From the NCBI GenBank assembly GCA_002841625.1, contig PHAG01000012.1:56653-120652 (forward strand): a stretch of DNA of 64,000 nt. Reading direction: 5' to 3'. Below, piece by piece: positions 53,372-62,596 of the stretch. Each line of letters begins with the position of its first letter. The stretch's first letter is position 1. Below the pieces are notes generated by a model. That model saw only the letters and a list, made by a program, of their open reading frames with translations, was not told the origin of the DNA and did no database searches. The DNA comes from Firmicutes bacterium HGW-Firmicutes-1. GTDB taxonomy: Bacteria > Bacillota > Clostridia > Lachnospirales > Vallitaleaceae. The translations under genes and the position numbers were made by a program.

Positions 53372-53461
53372 TTCTTGTTCCCTTCCTACTTTTTAGTTGC
53401 AATAATAAATAAATCATGGGATAATGCTACTGATATAGACTAATTAAAATTAGAGGTACTC

Positions 53462-54826
53462 ATGGAAGAAAAAAATGATCGACATTTTTATAAAACGTTA
53501 GTTTCAATAGCCATTCCTATAGCGGTACAAAGCCTAATTACCAATTTATTAAATCTTATTGATGTATTTATGATTAGTTCCTTAGATACTTCATCAATAG
53601 GTGGCGTGAGTATTGCTAATAAAATATTTTTTTTGCTGAACTTATTTTTATTTGGTACGAATAGTGGTGCAGCAATACTATCTTCTCAATACTTTGGTAA
53701 CAAGGATTTTCTAAGTATAAGAAAAGTTTTAGGTATTTCTTTAATTTTAGGAATTGGAGGAAGCTTCTTCATTTCACTTGGGGCAATATTAATACCAGAA
53801 ACAATAATCACTGCATTCGCGCCTTATGAACCAGAGATGATCAATGAAGGCGGAAAATATTTAAGAATTATTGGCTTTAGTTATATGTTTACTGCCATTA
53901 CTTTTTCCTATAGTTTTCTTCTTAGAACTACACATAATGCGAAGTTACCAATGGTTATAACAGCCGGGGCAATCTTAATAAACACTTTTTTTAATTGGGT
54001 ACTCATCTTTGGAAAGCTTGGAGCACCGGCATTAGGAGTCGAAGGTGCTGCAATTGCTACAGTAGTAGCAAGGATAGTTGAATGTATACTTCTCATATAC
54101 TTTGTATATAAATATCATCTACCATTAGCTGGAAAACTATCAGAAATATTTAGATTTTCTAGTGCTTTTTTTAGACATTACATAGGTGCAGTTGGTTTTG
54201 TAATTTTAAATGAGATTATATGGTCATTGGGTGTGACAGGATATTCTTTTGTTTATGGCAGAATGGGTGAAGTAGTTACTGCATCTATGGCGATTACACA
54301 ACCAATTGAACAGCTATCCTTTGTAGTTTTTTTTGGTTTATGTAACGCTTGCGGAGTTATGCTAGGCAACCAATTGGGTGCAAATGAAAAGGAAAAAGCG
54401 ATGGAATATGCAAAGAAATTTTTGTTTCTAGTAACAGCAGCAGGTATCATTACTAGCATTGCAATATTGTTATCCTCTTCATTTATTGCAAATTTATTTA
54501 ACGTTGAACCATTGGTTAAGAAAAACATCATTAACTGCTTATTTGTATTTAGCCTCTACCTGCCATTTAAGGTTCTCAATATGCTCATTATTGTAGGTAT
54601 TCTTAGAAGTGGTGGAGATACCTTTGCAAGTATGATTATTGATTTAGTTGGAGTATGGTTGATTGGTATACCTATGGCTATATTTGGTGGGTTGTACTTA
54701 AAGTTGGATATACATTTTGTTTATGCCATGATACTTATTGAAGAGGTGTTTAAGTTAATTCTTTGCTTGTTTCGATATTATACAAAAAAATGGGTTAAAA
54801 ATATTGTTATTGATAGACCTTCATAG
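53462..54826 (+). CDS. MATE-family efflux transporter
   Basis: This is a multidrug and toxic-compound extrusion transporter, a cation-coupled antiporter, of 454 residues with about 12 hydrophobic segments in two related halves. Features are IAIPIAVQSLITNLLNLIDV at the N-terminus and SSQYFGNKDF, plus the corresponding second-half segment GVMLGNQLGANEKEKAMEYA. The substrate cannot be predicted. AGAGG-type ribosome site. It appears monocistronic between the mazF terminator and the yebC promoter. Confidence 0.92.
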   Translation: MEEKNDRHFYKTLVSIAIPIAVQSLITNLLNLIDVFMISSLDTSSIGGVSIANKIFFLLNLFLFGTNSGAAILSSQYFGNKDFLSIRKVLGISLILGIGGSFFISLGAILIPETIITAFAPYEPEMINEGGKYLRIIGFSYMFTAITFSYSFLLRTTHNAKLPMVITAGAILINTFFNWVLIFGKLGAPALGVEGAAIATVVARIVECILLIYFVYKYHLPLAGKLSEIFRFSSAFFRHYIGAVGFVILNEIIWSLGVTGYSFVYGRMGEVVTASMAITQPIEQLSFVVFFGLCNACGVMLGNQLGANEKEKAMEYAKKFLFLVTAAGIITSIAILLSSSFIANLFNVEPLVKKNIINCLFVFSLYLPFKVLNMLIIVGILRSGGDTFASMIIDLVGVWLIGIPMAIFGGLYLKLDIHFVYAMILIEEVFKLILCLFRYYTKKWVKNIVIDRPS

Positions 54827-54837
54827 CATTCAGCTAA

Positions 54838-54866
54838 TTGTCAAATATGGCTTTATATGATAGAAT
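54838..54866 (+). promoter_or_regulatory. promoter of yebC
   Basis: TTGTCA (54838-54843), 17 bases, then TAGAAT (54861-54866) lie 33 bases upstream of the start. Confidence 0.6.
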
Positions 54867-54899
54867 ATCATAGATAAAATGAAAGGGTGGTAATATAAA

Positions 54900-55631
54900 A
54901 TGTCTGGACATTCAAAGTTTGCCAATATTAAAAATAGAAAAGAAAGAAATGATTCCAAAAGAGGAAAGATTTTTACTAAGATCGGTAGGGAAATTGTTGT
55001 GGCTGTAAAAAGCGGTGGTTCTGAACCAGCAACAAATACTAGGTTAAGAGAGATCATTGCGAAAGCAAAAGCAGAAAATATGCCAAATGATACAATTCAA
55101 AGAAGTATTAAAAAAGCATCAGGTGAATTGGGCAATGTAATTTATGAAAGCATTATTTATGAAGGCTATGGTCCAAGTGGAGTTGCAGTTGTTATAGAAT
55201 GTTTAACGGATAACAAAAACCGAACCGCTGCAAATATTAGACATGCATTATCAAAATATGGTGGTAATTTAGGAACTACCGGGTGTGTATCTTTTATATT
55301 CGAAAAAAAAGGACAAATAATTATTGAAAAAGATGATGATGTAATAGAAGATACGCTAATGATTTTAGCTATAGAAGCTGGTGCTGAGGATTTTATTTCA
55401 GAGGATGAAGGGTATGAGATTATAACAGAAACTGATCATTTTGCTGCTGTTTATGACGTTCTTGTAAAAGAAAAATATCCAATGTTATCAGCAGAAATAA
55501 CTATGATTCCGACTACGACAACAGACTTAGAAACGAAGGAAGACATAGATAAACTTCAAAAAATGTTAGATCAGTTAGAAGAAGACGATGATGTTCAGAA
55601 TGTTTATACCAATTGGGGAAATGAAGAATAA
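54900..55631 (+). CDS. yebC: YebC/PmpR-family protein
   Basis: This 243-residue protein of the YebC family has the near-invariant opening [18 protein letters not shown] and the later blocks [18 protein letters not shown] and [22 protein letters not shown]. Family members have been described as transcription regulators and, more recently, as ribosome-associated factors that help translate proline stretches. The function here cannot be decided. The usual WANIKHRK is changed to FANIKNRK, pointing to a somewhat divergent copy. Start supported by AAAGGGTGG. Confidence 0.93.
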   Translation: MSGHSKFANIKNRKERNDSKRGKIFTKIGREIVVAVKSGGSEPATNTRLREIIAKAKAENMPNDTIQRSIKKASGELGNVIYESIIYEGYGPSGVAVVIECLTDNKNRTAANIRHALSKYGGNLGTTGCVSFIFEKKGQIIIEKDDDVIEDTLMILAIEAGAEDFISEDEGYEIITETDHFAAVYDVLVKEKYPMLSAEITMIPTTTTDLETKEDIDKLQKMLDQLEEDDDVQNVYTNWGNEE

Positions 55632-55801
55632 TATATTTTTGTAGTATAACGAATCAGAGTATGTAAAAATTAGTCGCCGATTTATAAAATGCGATAGGTA
55701 ATTAGACCTATAAATATAAAAAAATTACATATTTTGGCTAAAATTATATATAATATTAATGGGATTAAATTGGATAAATATAATAACTGGGCGTGGTGAT
55801 T

Positions 55802-55975
55802 ATGAATCTAAAGGAGAGGGAAGCAGACGAGCTCGTTATGCTTACAAAGTGCTTTGTAACTTTTGTGGAAAATCAGTATCAGAAGAAAGAAATAACTGAG
55901 CAAGAGTATCAAGTACTTATTTGCAACAAGATTGCTTTTTTAAATGCTGTGGAGAAACAAGCAGTTTACAGGTAA
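55802..55975 (+). CDS. small conserved-looking protein, 57 residues
   Basis: This small helical protein has two probable helices separated by KKEITEQEYQ, a common 'helix - IT.EEY - helix' pattern in short Firmicutes proteins, and cysteines at KCF and ICN. The family is not recognised. ATG 55802 is used; a GTG at 55793 is an alternative, and the ribosome site (GGGCGTGG) is unremarkable. It lies between yebC and a strong terminator, so it forms its own short transcript or the end of the yebC transcript. Confidence 0.55.
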   Translation: MNLKEREADELVMLTKCFVTFVENQYQKKEITEQEYQVLICNKIAFLNAVEKQAVYR

Positions 55976-56027
55976 TTTGTCTAACAGTAAACAAGTAAAT
56001 TTTGTGCAAATGAAAAATCAGGGATGA

Positions 56028-56064
56028 AACAAGAAAATAAGCCTAAGAGGCTTTTTTTCTTGTT
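56028..56064 (+). terminator. terminator upstream of ligA
   Basis: Arms 56028-56044 and 56048-56064 pair over 17 bases with one mismatch; the AAGCCT/AGGCTT core is followed by seven T. It insulates ligA from upstream transcription. Confidence 0.85.
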
Positions 56065-56122
56065 TATGTACAATTATTCAAAGCTATATTATAATAATAC
56101 CAAGAATGAATTAGGGGGAATC

Positions 56123-58078
56123 ATGTTGAATAAAGATATTACCACCATAAAGGAACTAGCACAAAAGCTTAACCTAGCTTCCAAAGCTTATTATTTGGAA
56201 GATCAGGAAATTATGACTAACTTTGAATATGATCAATTGTATGATGAGTTATTAATGCTGGAAAACAAAACGGGATTTGTGTTATCAGATTCCCCAACAC
56301 AGAAGGTTGGATATGAGGTTTTAAGTAGCCTTCCAAAGGAAAAGCATGAGTCAATTATGTTATCATTAGATAAAACCAAGGATGCCGCATCCTTAAAAGA
56401 TTGGATAAAAGAGCAAAGAGGCATTTTGTCATGGAAATTAGATGGTCTTACTATTGTGTTAACCTATGAGAATGGGTTGTTAACGAAAGCGGTAACAAGA
56501 GGTAATGGGTTAATTGGAGAAGTAATTACCAATAACGCCAGAGTTTTTAAGAATATACCAACAAAGATTTCTTTTAAAAAGAGGTTGATTCTTAGAGGTG
56601 AAGCAGTTATAAAGTATTCTGATTTTAATAAATTAAATGAACTATTGCCAGTGGAAGAACAATATAAAAATCCAAGAAATTTATGCAGTGGTTCAGTTAG
56701 GCAATTAAACAATGAAATAACTGCAAAGAGGAATGTCCATTTTTTTGCTTTTCAACTTGTACAAGCGGACGAAGTGGATTTAGAAGACTCAAAGGTCAAA
56801 CAACTTGAATGGCTAGAACAATTAGGTTTTGAGACGGTAGAGCATAGAGTTGTAACGAAAGATAACATTGCAGAGCAAATAGAAAACTTTGCAAGAGAAA
56901 TAGTTAACAATGATTTTGGCTCAGATGGTTTAGTTCTTACTTATGATTCAATAGAGTATTCAAATGGACTAGGCGCAACCTCCAAGTTTCCAAAGCATTC
57001 AATTGCATTTAAATGGAGGGATGAGATTAAGGAAACAACTTTAACAAAAATTGAATGGAGCGCATCTCGTACAGGACTGATTAATCCGATTGCGATTTTT
57101 GAACCAATTGAGCTTGAAGGAACAACTGTTTCTAGAGCTAGCGTTCATAATCTTAGTATTTTAGAGGAACTTGAGCTTGGAATTGGTGATATTATAGAGG
57201 TTTACAAAGCGAATATGATTATACCGCAAATTGCAGATAATCTTACTAGAAGCAACAATATAACCATACCGAAATTATGTCCTGTTTGTGGAGAGGCTTG
57301 TGAACTTAGACAAATAAGTCAAGTAAAAGCTCTTTACTGTTCAAATGTTGATTGTACAGCTAAAAAAATCAAAAGTTATGCGCATTTCGTATCAAGAGAT
57401 GCAATGAACATTGAAGGAATATCAGAAGCAACTCTAGAGAAATTTGTGAGTGATGGATTGATAAAAACATTAGGAGATATATTTAGGCTAGAAGACCATA
57501 AGCAGATCATTGTTCAAATGGAAGGCTTTGGAGAAAAGTCTTATCAAAATATTATAAATTCTATTGAAAAATCTAAAAAGGTTTATTTGTCAAATTTTAT
57601 TTATGCATTAGGTATTTCAAATGTTGGATTAAGCAATGCAAAACTGCTTTGCAGAAGCTTGGATAATAGTTTTGTTGAAATATTAAAGGTAAAAACAGAA
57701 AATTTACTGCGGATTGAAGGTTTTGGAGAAGTTATTGCTACTTCTGTTGTTGAGTTTTTTGGAAATGAAAAAAATATTGAGATGATTCAAGATTTAATGA
57801 AATATATTTCTTTTATTAAAGAAGAAATAAACAATAATGAGCTCATTTTAGAGGGTAAAGTATTTGTAATTACTGGAAGCCTTGAAAAATATGAAAATAG
57901 AAATGCATTAAAAGATAAAATAGAAGCATTAGGTGGGAAAGTTACTGGTAGCGTTACTAGTAAAACAGACTACCTTATTAATAATGATGTTCAGTCAACC
58001 TCTTCTAAGAACAAAACGGCAGTACAATTAGGAGTAACAATCATTAATGAAGAGGATTTTGAAAAATTAATGAGTTAA
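56123..58078 (+). CDS. ligA: NAD-dependent DNA ligase, divergent
   Basis: It seals nicks using NAD. The 651-residue protein has an N-terminal Ia domain, adenylation domain with catalytic Lys in SWKLDGLTIVL (Lys105), GEAVIKYSDF, then an OB fold, Cys4 zinc finger (CPVCGEAC, CSNVDC), helix-hairpin-helix repeats and a C-terminal BRCT domain (GKVFVITGSLEKYENRNALK). Departures from the usual family are TRGNG instead of TRGDG, GEVIT instead of GEDVT, and a modified HxxPMLSL region (HESIMLSLDKTKD). AGGGGGAA before ATG 56123 sets the start; the frame opens 99 bases earlier without a ribosome site. It may be a second, specialised ligase. Confidence 0.9.
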   Translation: MLNKDITTIKELAQKLNLASKAYYLEDQEIMTNFEYDQLYDELLMLENKTGFVLSDSPTQKVGYEVLSSLPKEKHESIMLSLDKTKDAASLKDWIKEQRGILSWKLDGLTIVLTYENGLLTKAVTRGNGLIGEVITNNARVFKNIPTKISFKKRLILRGEAVIKYSDFNKLNELLPVEEQYKNPRNLCSGSVRQLNNEITAKRNVHFFAFQLVQADEVDLEDSKVKQLEWLEQLGFETVEHRVVTKDNIAEQIENFAREIVNNDFGSDGLVLTYDSIEYSNGLGATSKFPKHSIAFKWRDEIKETTLTKIEWSASRTGLINPIAIFEPIELEGTTVSRASVHNLSILEELELGIGDIIEVYKANMIIPQIADNLTRSNNITIPKLCPVCGEACELRQISQVKALYCSNVDCTAKKIKSYAHFVSRDAMNIEGISEATLEKFVSDGLIKTLGDIFRLEDHKQIIVQMEGFGEKSYQNIINSIEKSKKVYLSNFIYALGISNVGLSNAKLLCRSLDNSFVEILKVKTENLLRIEGFGEVIATSVVEFFGNEKNIEMIQDLMKYISFIKEEINNNELILEGKVFVITGSLEKYENRNALKDKIEALGGKVTGSVTSKTDYLINNDVQSTSSKNKTAVQLGVTIINEEDFEKLMS

Positions 58079-58174
58079 GCGTGCACAATTTGCATGTCGA
58101 TTTTTATCATTAACTTTATTTTTAGATCAGAATGGGATATAATATCATATGGCACGTGAAAGGTTGTGATACAT

Positions 58175-58603
58175 ATGGCCAAAGACAAATGCTGTTCAAA
58201 GTGGAAGAAGAAAGGCGATTACTGTAAGCAATGCCCCTTAATTCTTGAAAATAAAAAGAAAGATAGTAAAAAGAAGAAAGACAAGAAGAAAGACAAGAAA
58301 GAAAACAAGAAAGAAAATAAGAAAAAAAATAAGAAAGAAAATAAGAAAGAAAATAAGAAAGAAGTCAAGAAAGAAGGCAAGAAAGAAGTCAAAGGCAAGA
58401 AAGAAGTCAAAGGCAAGAAAGAAGTCAAAGGCAAGAAAGAAGAAAAAGAAAAGAAAGATAAAGATAAGAAGATTAATTACGAAAACAAGAAGGACAAAGA
58501 TAATAAGGACAAAGATAATAAGGACAAAGATAATAAGGACAAAGATAATAAGGACAAAGATAACAAGGACAAAGATAACAAAGACAAAGACAACAATAAG
58601 TAA
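58175..58603 (+). CDS. lysine-rich repeat protein with N-terminal Cys motif
   Basis: This 142-residue protein is extremely basic. The N-terminal ~25 residues hold a compact Cys motif (DKCCSKWKKKGDYCKQCPLI). The rest is low-complexity Lys/Glu/Asp/Asn: KKEN-type units, three GKKEVK units encoded by an 18-base repeat around 58380-58437, and seven KDKDN units encoded by a 15-base tandem repeat (58490-58594). Repeat units are multiples of three, so expansion keeps the frame. Such tails can bind nucleic acids or anionic polymers, and the Cys motif could bind zinc. Both are inference. AAAGG lies 11 bases upstream of the ATG. Confidence 0.7.
   Translation: MAKDKCCSKWKKKGDYCKQCPLILENKKKDSKKKKDKKKDKKENKKENKKKNKKENKKENKKEVKKEGKKEVKGKKEVKGKKEVKGKKEEKEKKDKDKKINYENKKDKDNKDKDNKDKDNKDKDNKDKDNKDKDNKDKDNNK
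58490..58594 (+). repeat. 15-base tandem repeat, seven units, inside the Lys-rich gene
   Basis: Seven units of AAGGACAAAGATAAT. The last three differ at one to three positions (units 5 and 6 have a T-to-C change at the last base; unit 7 has three changes). The near identity of the first four indicates recent slippage or unequal exchange. Confidence 0.9.
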
Positions 58604-58631
58604 GAAATCTTAGACGATAGGTGAAAAATAA

Positions 58632-60191
58632 ATGAGCATATTAACTGTACAAAACGTAAGTCATGATTTTGGAGGCAGACAAATACTTCTAGATGCTTCT
58701 TTTAGGTTATTAAAAGGAGAACATGTTGGTTTAGTAGGTGCCAACGGTGAAGGGAAATCAACCTTTTTAAATATTATCAATGGTAAGCTTATGCCTGATG
58801 AAGGCAAAGTGGAATGGTGCAAACGTATTACGACGGGATATCTTGACCAACACACTGTGTTGGAAAAGGGCATGACCATAAGAGAAGTATTGCGTACTGC
58901 ATTTCAACATATGTTTGATCTTGAGACAGAGATGTTAGGAATCTACGAGAAGATGGCTGAGGCCTCAGAAAAAGAGATTGAGGATATGATGGAGGATGTT
59001 GCAGAAATTCAACATACGTTAGAACATAACGGCTTTTATATTATTGACTCAAAAATTGAGTCAGTTGCAAATGGACTGGGGTTAGGTGATGTAGGATTAG
59101 ATAGAGATGTAAATGATTTAAGTGGTGGACAAAGAACCAAAGTTCTATTAACAAAACTATTATTAGAGAATCCTATGATTCTAATTCTAGATGAGCCTAC
59201 AAACTTTCTAGATGTAGAGCATATCAATTGGTTAAAGAATTATCTGATAAACTATGAAGATAGTTTTATATTGGTTTCTCATGATATTCCATTTTTAAAT
59301 GAAGTAGTTAATGTAATTTATCATGTTGAGAATGCTGAATTAACTAGATATACTGGCAACTACGATGATTTTACTCGTATGAATGATTTGAAAAAACAAC
59401 AAAACGAAAAAGCCTTTGAAAAACAACAAAAGGAAATTCAACATCTTGAAACCTTTATTGCTAAAAACAAGGCAAGAGTAGCGACAGCAAATATGGCAAA
59501 AAGCCGTGTGAAGAAATTAGAAAAAATGGACATCATTGAAAAGACTAGAGAAAAAACGAAGCCTGTGTTTAAGTTTAAAGAGGCAAGAACACCAAGTAAG
59601 TATATATTTGAAGCAAAAGGTCTGGTAATAGGTTACTCTGAACCTTTGACAAGACCGCTAGATATTATTCTTGAAAGAGGACAAAAGGTAGCTATTAGAG
59701 GCGTGAATGGATTAGGAAAATCTACGTTGTTAAAGACTCTGTTAGGTATTTTGAAGCCTGTAGACGGAGAAGTTCAACAAGGAGATTACTTATATCCTGG
59801 ATACTTTGAACAAGAATCTTCTCGAAATAATAGTAATACAGCACTTGAAGAAATATGGAATAGGTACCCTAGCATGACGAATAGTGAAGTAAGAGGTGCA
59901 TTAGCAAGATGTGGATTAACTACTGAGCATATCACTAGCCAAATGATGGTACTTAGTGGTGGTGAGAATGCAAAGGTAAGGCTTTGTAAGCTTATGTTAG
60001 ATGAAGCAAATTGGTTAGTATTAGATGAACCAACAAACCATTTAGATGTAGATGCTAAGGATGCATTAAAAACGGCATTAAAAGAATTTAAAGGTTCACT
60101 TATTATTGTTAGTCATGAGCCTGATTTTTATGAGGACTGGGTTACAGATATTTGGAATGTGGAAGATTGGACAACAAAAGATATCTTTTAA
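58632..60191 (+). CDS. ABC-F family ATPase (YbiT/YkpA-like)
   Basis: This tandem ABC ATPase of 519 residues has no membrane domain. Module 1 has GANGEGKST, LSGGQRTKVLLTK and ILDEPTNFLD; module 2 has GVNGLGKST, LSGGENAKVRLCK and LVLDEPTNHLD. The inter-domain linker near 245-310 contains KNKARVATANMAKSRVKKLEK. It lacks the C-terminal coiled coil of the other ABC-F protein at 46.1 kb. Relatives bind the ribosomal E site to modulate translation. It begins 28 bases after the Lys-rich gene and is followed 15 bases later by a HAD phosphatase gene. Confidence 0.9.
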   Translation: MSILTVQNVSHDFGGRQILLDASFRLLKGEHVGLVGANGEGKSTFLNIINGKLMPDEGKVEWCKRITTGYLDQHTVLEKGMTIREVLRTAFQHMFDLETEMLGIYEKMAEASEKEIEDMMEDVAEIQHTLEHNGFYIIDSKIESVANGLGLGDVGLDRDVNDLSGGQRTKVLLTKLLLENPMILILDEPTNFLDVEHINWLKNYLINYEDSFILVSHDIPFLNEVVNVIYHVENAELTRYTGNYDDFTRMNDLKKQQNEKAFEKQQKEIQHLETFIAKNKARVATANMAKSRVKKLEKMDIIEKTREKTKPVFKFKEARTPSKYIFEAKGLVIGYSEPLTRPLDIILERGQKVAIRGVNGLGKSTLLKTLLGILKPVDGEVQQGDYLYPGYFEQESSRNNSNTALEEIWNRYPSMTNSEVRGALARCGLTTEHITSQMMVLSGGENAKVRLCKLMLDEANWLVLDEPTNHLDVDAKDALKTALKEFKGSLIIVSHEPDFYEDWVTDIWNVEDWTTKDIF

Positions 60192-60206
60192 AGGGAGAAC
60201 TAAAGG

Positions 60207-60917
60207 ATGAACACAATTTTATTAGATTTAGACGGAACAGTATTACCACTGGATATGGATTTATTTATGACGATTTATTTTGCTGAGATGGAGAAAGTTT
60301 TTAGCGATTTACCTGATCATGAAATGGTCGTTAAAAATGTATGGGCTGCAACGGGTGCAGCTGTTAAGAGTACAGAAAAAATAACAAATGAAGAAGCTTT
60401 TATGAATGCATATGGACAATTAATTGTTGGTGATTTAGACGAGCATAAAAGAAGATTTGAAGCATTTTATGATGAAGGTTTTTTGAAAACTAAAAAATCA
60501 GTTATTGAAAATCAATGGATGCAAAAAAGCATTATACTACTCAAAGAAAAAGGATATAATTTAGTTCTAGCAACAAATCCTATATTTCCTATGAAGGCTA
60601 TTCATCATAGAATTAGATGGGCAGGTTTTGAACCAAGTGATTTTTCATATATATCTTCCTTTGAGAAAAATCATTATTGTAAACCTCAAATAAAGTATTA
60701 TGAAGAGGTTCTGAGTGCAATAGGGAAAAAACCAGAAGAGTGTATGATGGTTGGAAATGATGTTCAAGAAGATATGATTGTACATAAACTTGGCGTTAAG
60801 ACCTTCTTAATAGATGAACATATTCTTCATAGAACAGATGAACCAATTCAAGTAGATTATCAAGGAAATTATGAGGATTTCTATATATTTGTAGAAAAAC
60901 TACCGAAGTTAAATTAA
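60207..60917 (+). CDS. HAD-superfamily hydrolase
   Basis: This phosphatase-type HAD protein of 236 residues has motif I LLDLDGTVLP at the N-terminus, motif II Thr in VLATNPIFP, motif III Lys in YCKPQIKYYEE and motif IV GNDVQEDMIVHKLG. A helical cap lies between motifs I and II. The substrate is unknown. AAGGGAG ribosome site; it likely shares a transcript with the ABC-F gene, and a bidirectional terminator follows. Confidence 0.88.
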   Translation: MNTILLDLDGTVLPLDMDLFMTIYFAEMEKVFSDLPDHEMVVKNVWAATGAAVKSTEKITNEEAFMNAYGQLIVGDLDEHKRRFEAFYDEGFLKTKKSVIENQWMQKSIILLKEKGYNLVLATNPIFPMKAIHHRIRWAGFEPSDFSYISSFEKNHYCKPQIKYYEEVLSAIGKKPEECMMVGNDVQEDMIVHKLGVKTFLIDEHILHRTDEPIQVDYQGNYEDFYIFVEKLPKLN

Positions 60918-60921
60918 TAAT

Positions 60922-60960
60922 AAAAGGTTAAGCTAATTTTAGCTTAACCTTTTATTTATT
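60922..60960. terminator. bidirectional terminator between HAD and pfk genes
   Basis: Arms 60922-60936 and 60939-60953 are perfect complements over 15 bases, with A/T runs on both sides. The genes converge here. Confidence 0.88.
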
Positions 60961-60961
60961 C

Positions 60962-62191
60962 TTAGTTTAATAAGTGTTTAATATTAGCATATAATGGTAA
61001 ACCATTTGAATAAGGAATTGAAGGTTCTCCCATAATTAATGGACGCATATAGTCTATGATCTCATCAGTAACATAATTGCCTTCTTTATTTATCCATTCT
61101 CTTGGAATATTTCGTTCTTTGTTCGCTACAGATTCAATATCAATATAATTAATTGAAATTGAATAGGGGTTATTGCTCAAGCGGTTAATCGTTACCATTT
61201 TTCCAGTCAAACCTTCCAGAGCATATTCAACAGCTTTTTCGCCAACAAGTGTAGCTTCACTAATATCAACTAAGGAAGCGCAATGCATTGCACTTCTTTG
61301 TAATACATTAAGTTCGATTGAACGAACCTTACAGTTAAAGGAATCTAATGCGAGATTTTCCAACGTTCTTCCGGTACCACTTAGATGTACATGTCCAAAG
61401 GAGTCCTTTTCACAGGAGGATGCTGAAATAAATTGTCCCGATTCATCTCTGATCCCTTCAGATACAGCAACAATAACATTTTTTTTCCTCTTATGAAGTT
61501 CGGAAATATCTTGAATAAATCTATCCTTTGAGAAGGGTACCTCTGGTAGGTAGATTAAATCAGGTGCTTCATTGTATTGATTTCTAGCCAAAGCAGAGGC
61601 GGCTGTAAGCCAACCAGCATTTCTCCCCATAACTTCAACTATTGTAAGGCTATTTAAACTATAAATATATGTATCATGTGCAATTTCGAGTAATGAAGTT
61701 GCCACAAATTTAGCAGCAGAACCAAAACCAGGTGTGTGATCAATACCATATAAATCGTTATCGATGGTTTTTGGAATTCCGATAATTTTTATATCAATAT
61801 TATTTGTAGCTGCATATTGAGATAGCTTTAGAACAGTATCCATAGAATCATTACCACCGATATAAAAGAAATATTTAATATTGTATTTTTCAAAGTTGGA
61901 AAATATTAGCTTGAATTGTGAGTCATCGCTAGAATGGTCTTTTAATTTGAATCTGCAAGACCCTAAGTACATACCAGGTGTGTTTTTAAGAATTTCAAGT
62001 TTGTCTGTGTGATTTTCGAAAATAGAAGTTAAATCGATGATGTTGTTTTCTAGAATACCTAAGATGCCGTTAATAGAACCGTATATTTTTTTAATACCTT
62101 CACTACTCATAGCTTTTTCTAGTGCACCACTTAAAGATGCATTGATGACAGACGTTGGTCCACCCGATTGGGCGATTAGACAATTAGACAT
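60962..62191 (-). CDS. pfp: 6-phosphofructokinase, PPi-dependent type
   Basis: It phosphorylates fructose 6-phosphate, using pyrophosphate rather than ATP if the family rule holds. The 409-residue protein has the nucleotide/PPi loop QSGGPTSVINASL at the N-terminus, GGNDSM (the position of GGDDS in PPi enzymes and GGDGS in ATP enzymes), the PPi-type PKTIDNDLYGIDHTPGFG near 150 and MGRNAGWLTAAS near 195. The Asp-to-Asn change in GGNDS is a departure from the typical GGDDS. A frame extends to 62206, but GGGGAGG lies inside it and ATG 62191 fits. Confidence 0.87.
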   Translation of the reverse strand: MSNCLIAQSGGPTSVINASLSGALEKAMSSEGIKKIYGSINGILGILENNIIDLTSIFENHTDKLEILKNTPGMYLGSCRFKLKDHSSDDSQFKLIFSNFEKYNIKYFFYIGGNDSMDTVLKLSQYAATNNIDIKIIGIPKTIDNDLYGIDHTPGFGSAAKFVATSLLEIAHDTYIYSLNSLTIVEVMGRNAGWLTAASALARNQYNEAPDLIYLPEVPFSKDRFIQDISELHKRKKNVIVAVSEGIRDESGQFISASSCEKDSFGHVHLSGTGRTLENLALDSFNCKVRSIELNVLQRSAMHCASLVDISEATLVGEKAVEYALEGLTGKMVTINRLSNNPYSISINYIDIESVANKERNIPREWINKEGNYVTDEIIDYMRPLIMGEPSIPYSNGLPLYANIKHLLN

Positions 62192-62229
62192 AAATTTCCT
62201 CCCCATTTTTATCTTGCTTAATAAAAGTT

Positions 62230-62258
62230 ATAATACAGGAAGAAGTACAAGAATGCAA
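62230..62258 (-). promoter_or_regulatory. promoter of the phosphofructokinase gene
   Basis: On the minus strand TTGCAT (plus 62253-62258), 17 bases, then TATTAT (plus 62230-62235), about 40 bases upstream of the start. Confidence 0.65.
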
Positions 62259-62272
62259 CTATAATTTGGCAC

Positions 62273-62341
62273 TTATGAGTAAGCATTCAAATCCATAGTT
62301 AATTCCATCGTGCAGTTGTAGGTTTCTTTCATGTTTGGCAT
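62273..62341 (-). pseudogene. remnant of an HxlR-family regulator (N-terminus only)
   Basis: A 22-codon leftward frame reads MKETYNCTMELTMDL after the first three residues. This is the conserved beginning of HxlR-type repressors, which continues in functional proteins as a GGKWK-containing winged helix. Here it runs into unrelated sequence and a stop. The facing region at 62341-62450 still has the look of an HxlR-controlled divergent promoter. The gene therefore seems to have been lost by deletion, leaving its start and the promoter it once controlled. Confidence 0.5.
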
Positions 62342-62415
62342 AATGATTATCTCAATATACCTAGTAATTAGACAATAGTATCCAAATGGTAACTATGACA
62401 TAAAAAAGTGCGTAC

Positions 62416-62445
62416 TTGCCATTTTATCATTTGTACCATTATAAT
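62416..62445 (+). promoter_or_regulatory. promoter of the alcohol dehydrogenase gene
   Basis: TTGCCA (62416-62421), 18 bases, then a perfect TATAAT (62440-62445). The ~145-base leader is purine-rich (AAGAAAG repeats around 62463-62503). The 390-base gap between pfk and this gene otherwise holds the pfk promoter and the HxlR remnant. Confidence 0.7.
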
Positions 62446-62596
62446 GAATAGTAATCAAAAGCAAGAAAGCAAGAAACTCAAGAAAGAAAGAAAGAAAGGT
62501 AGGTAAGTAAATAAATATGTATATAGTAATTAACAAATAGCTAGTGTTAAGTAACCTATGAATACGTTGGTCTAACAAATACAAGGAGAGTAAAAA

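Noticed and set aside
58245..58613. Second, overlapping Lys/Arg-rich coding region in another frame
   Set aside because: It has no ribosome site and is open only because the repeat units are poor in stop codons. The other frame has a plausible start and a Cys-rich head.
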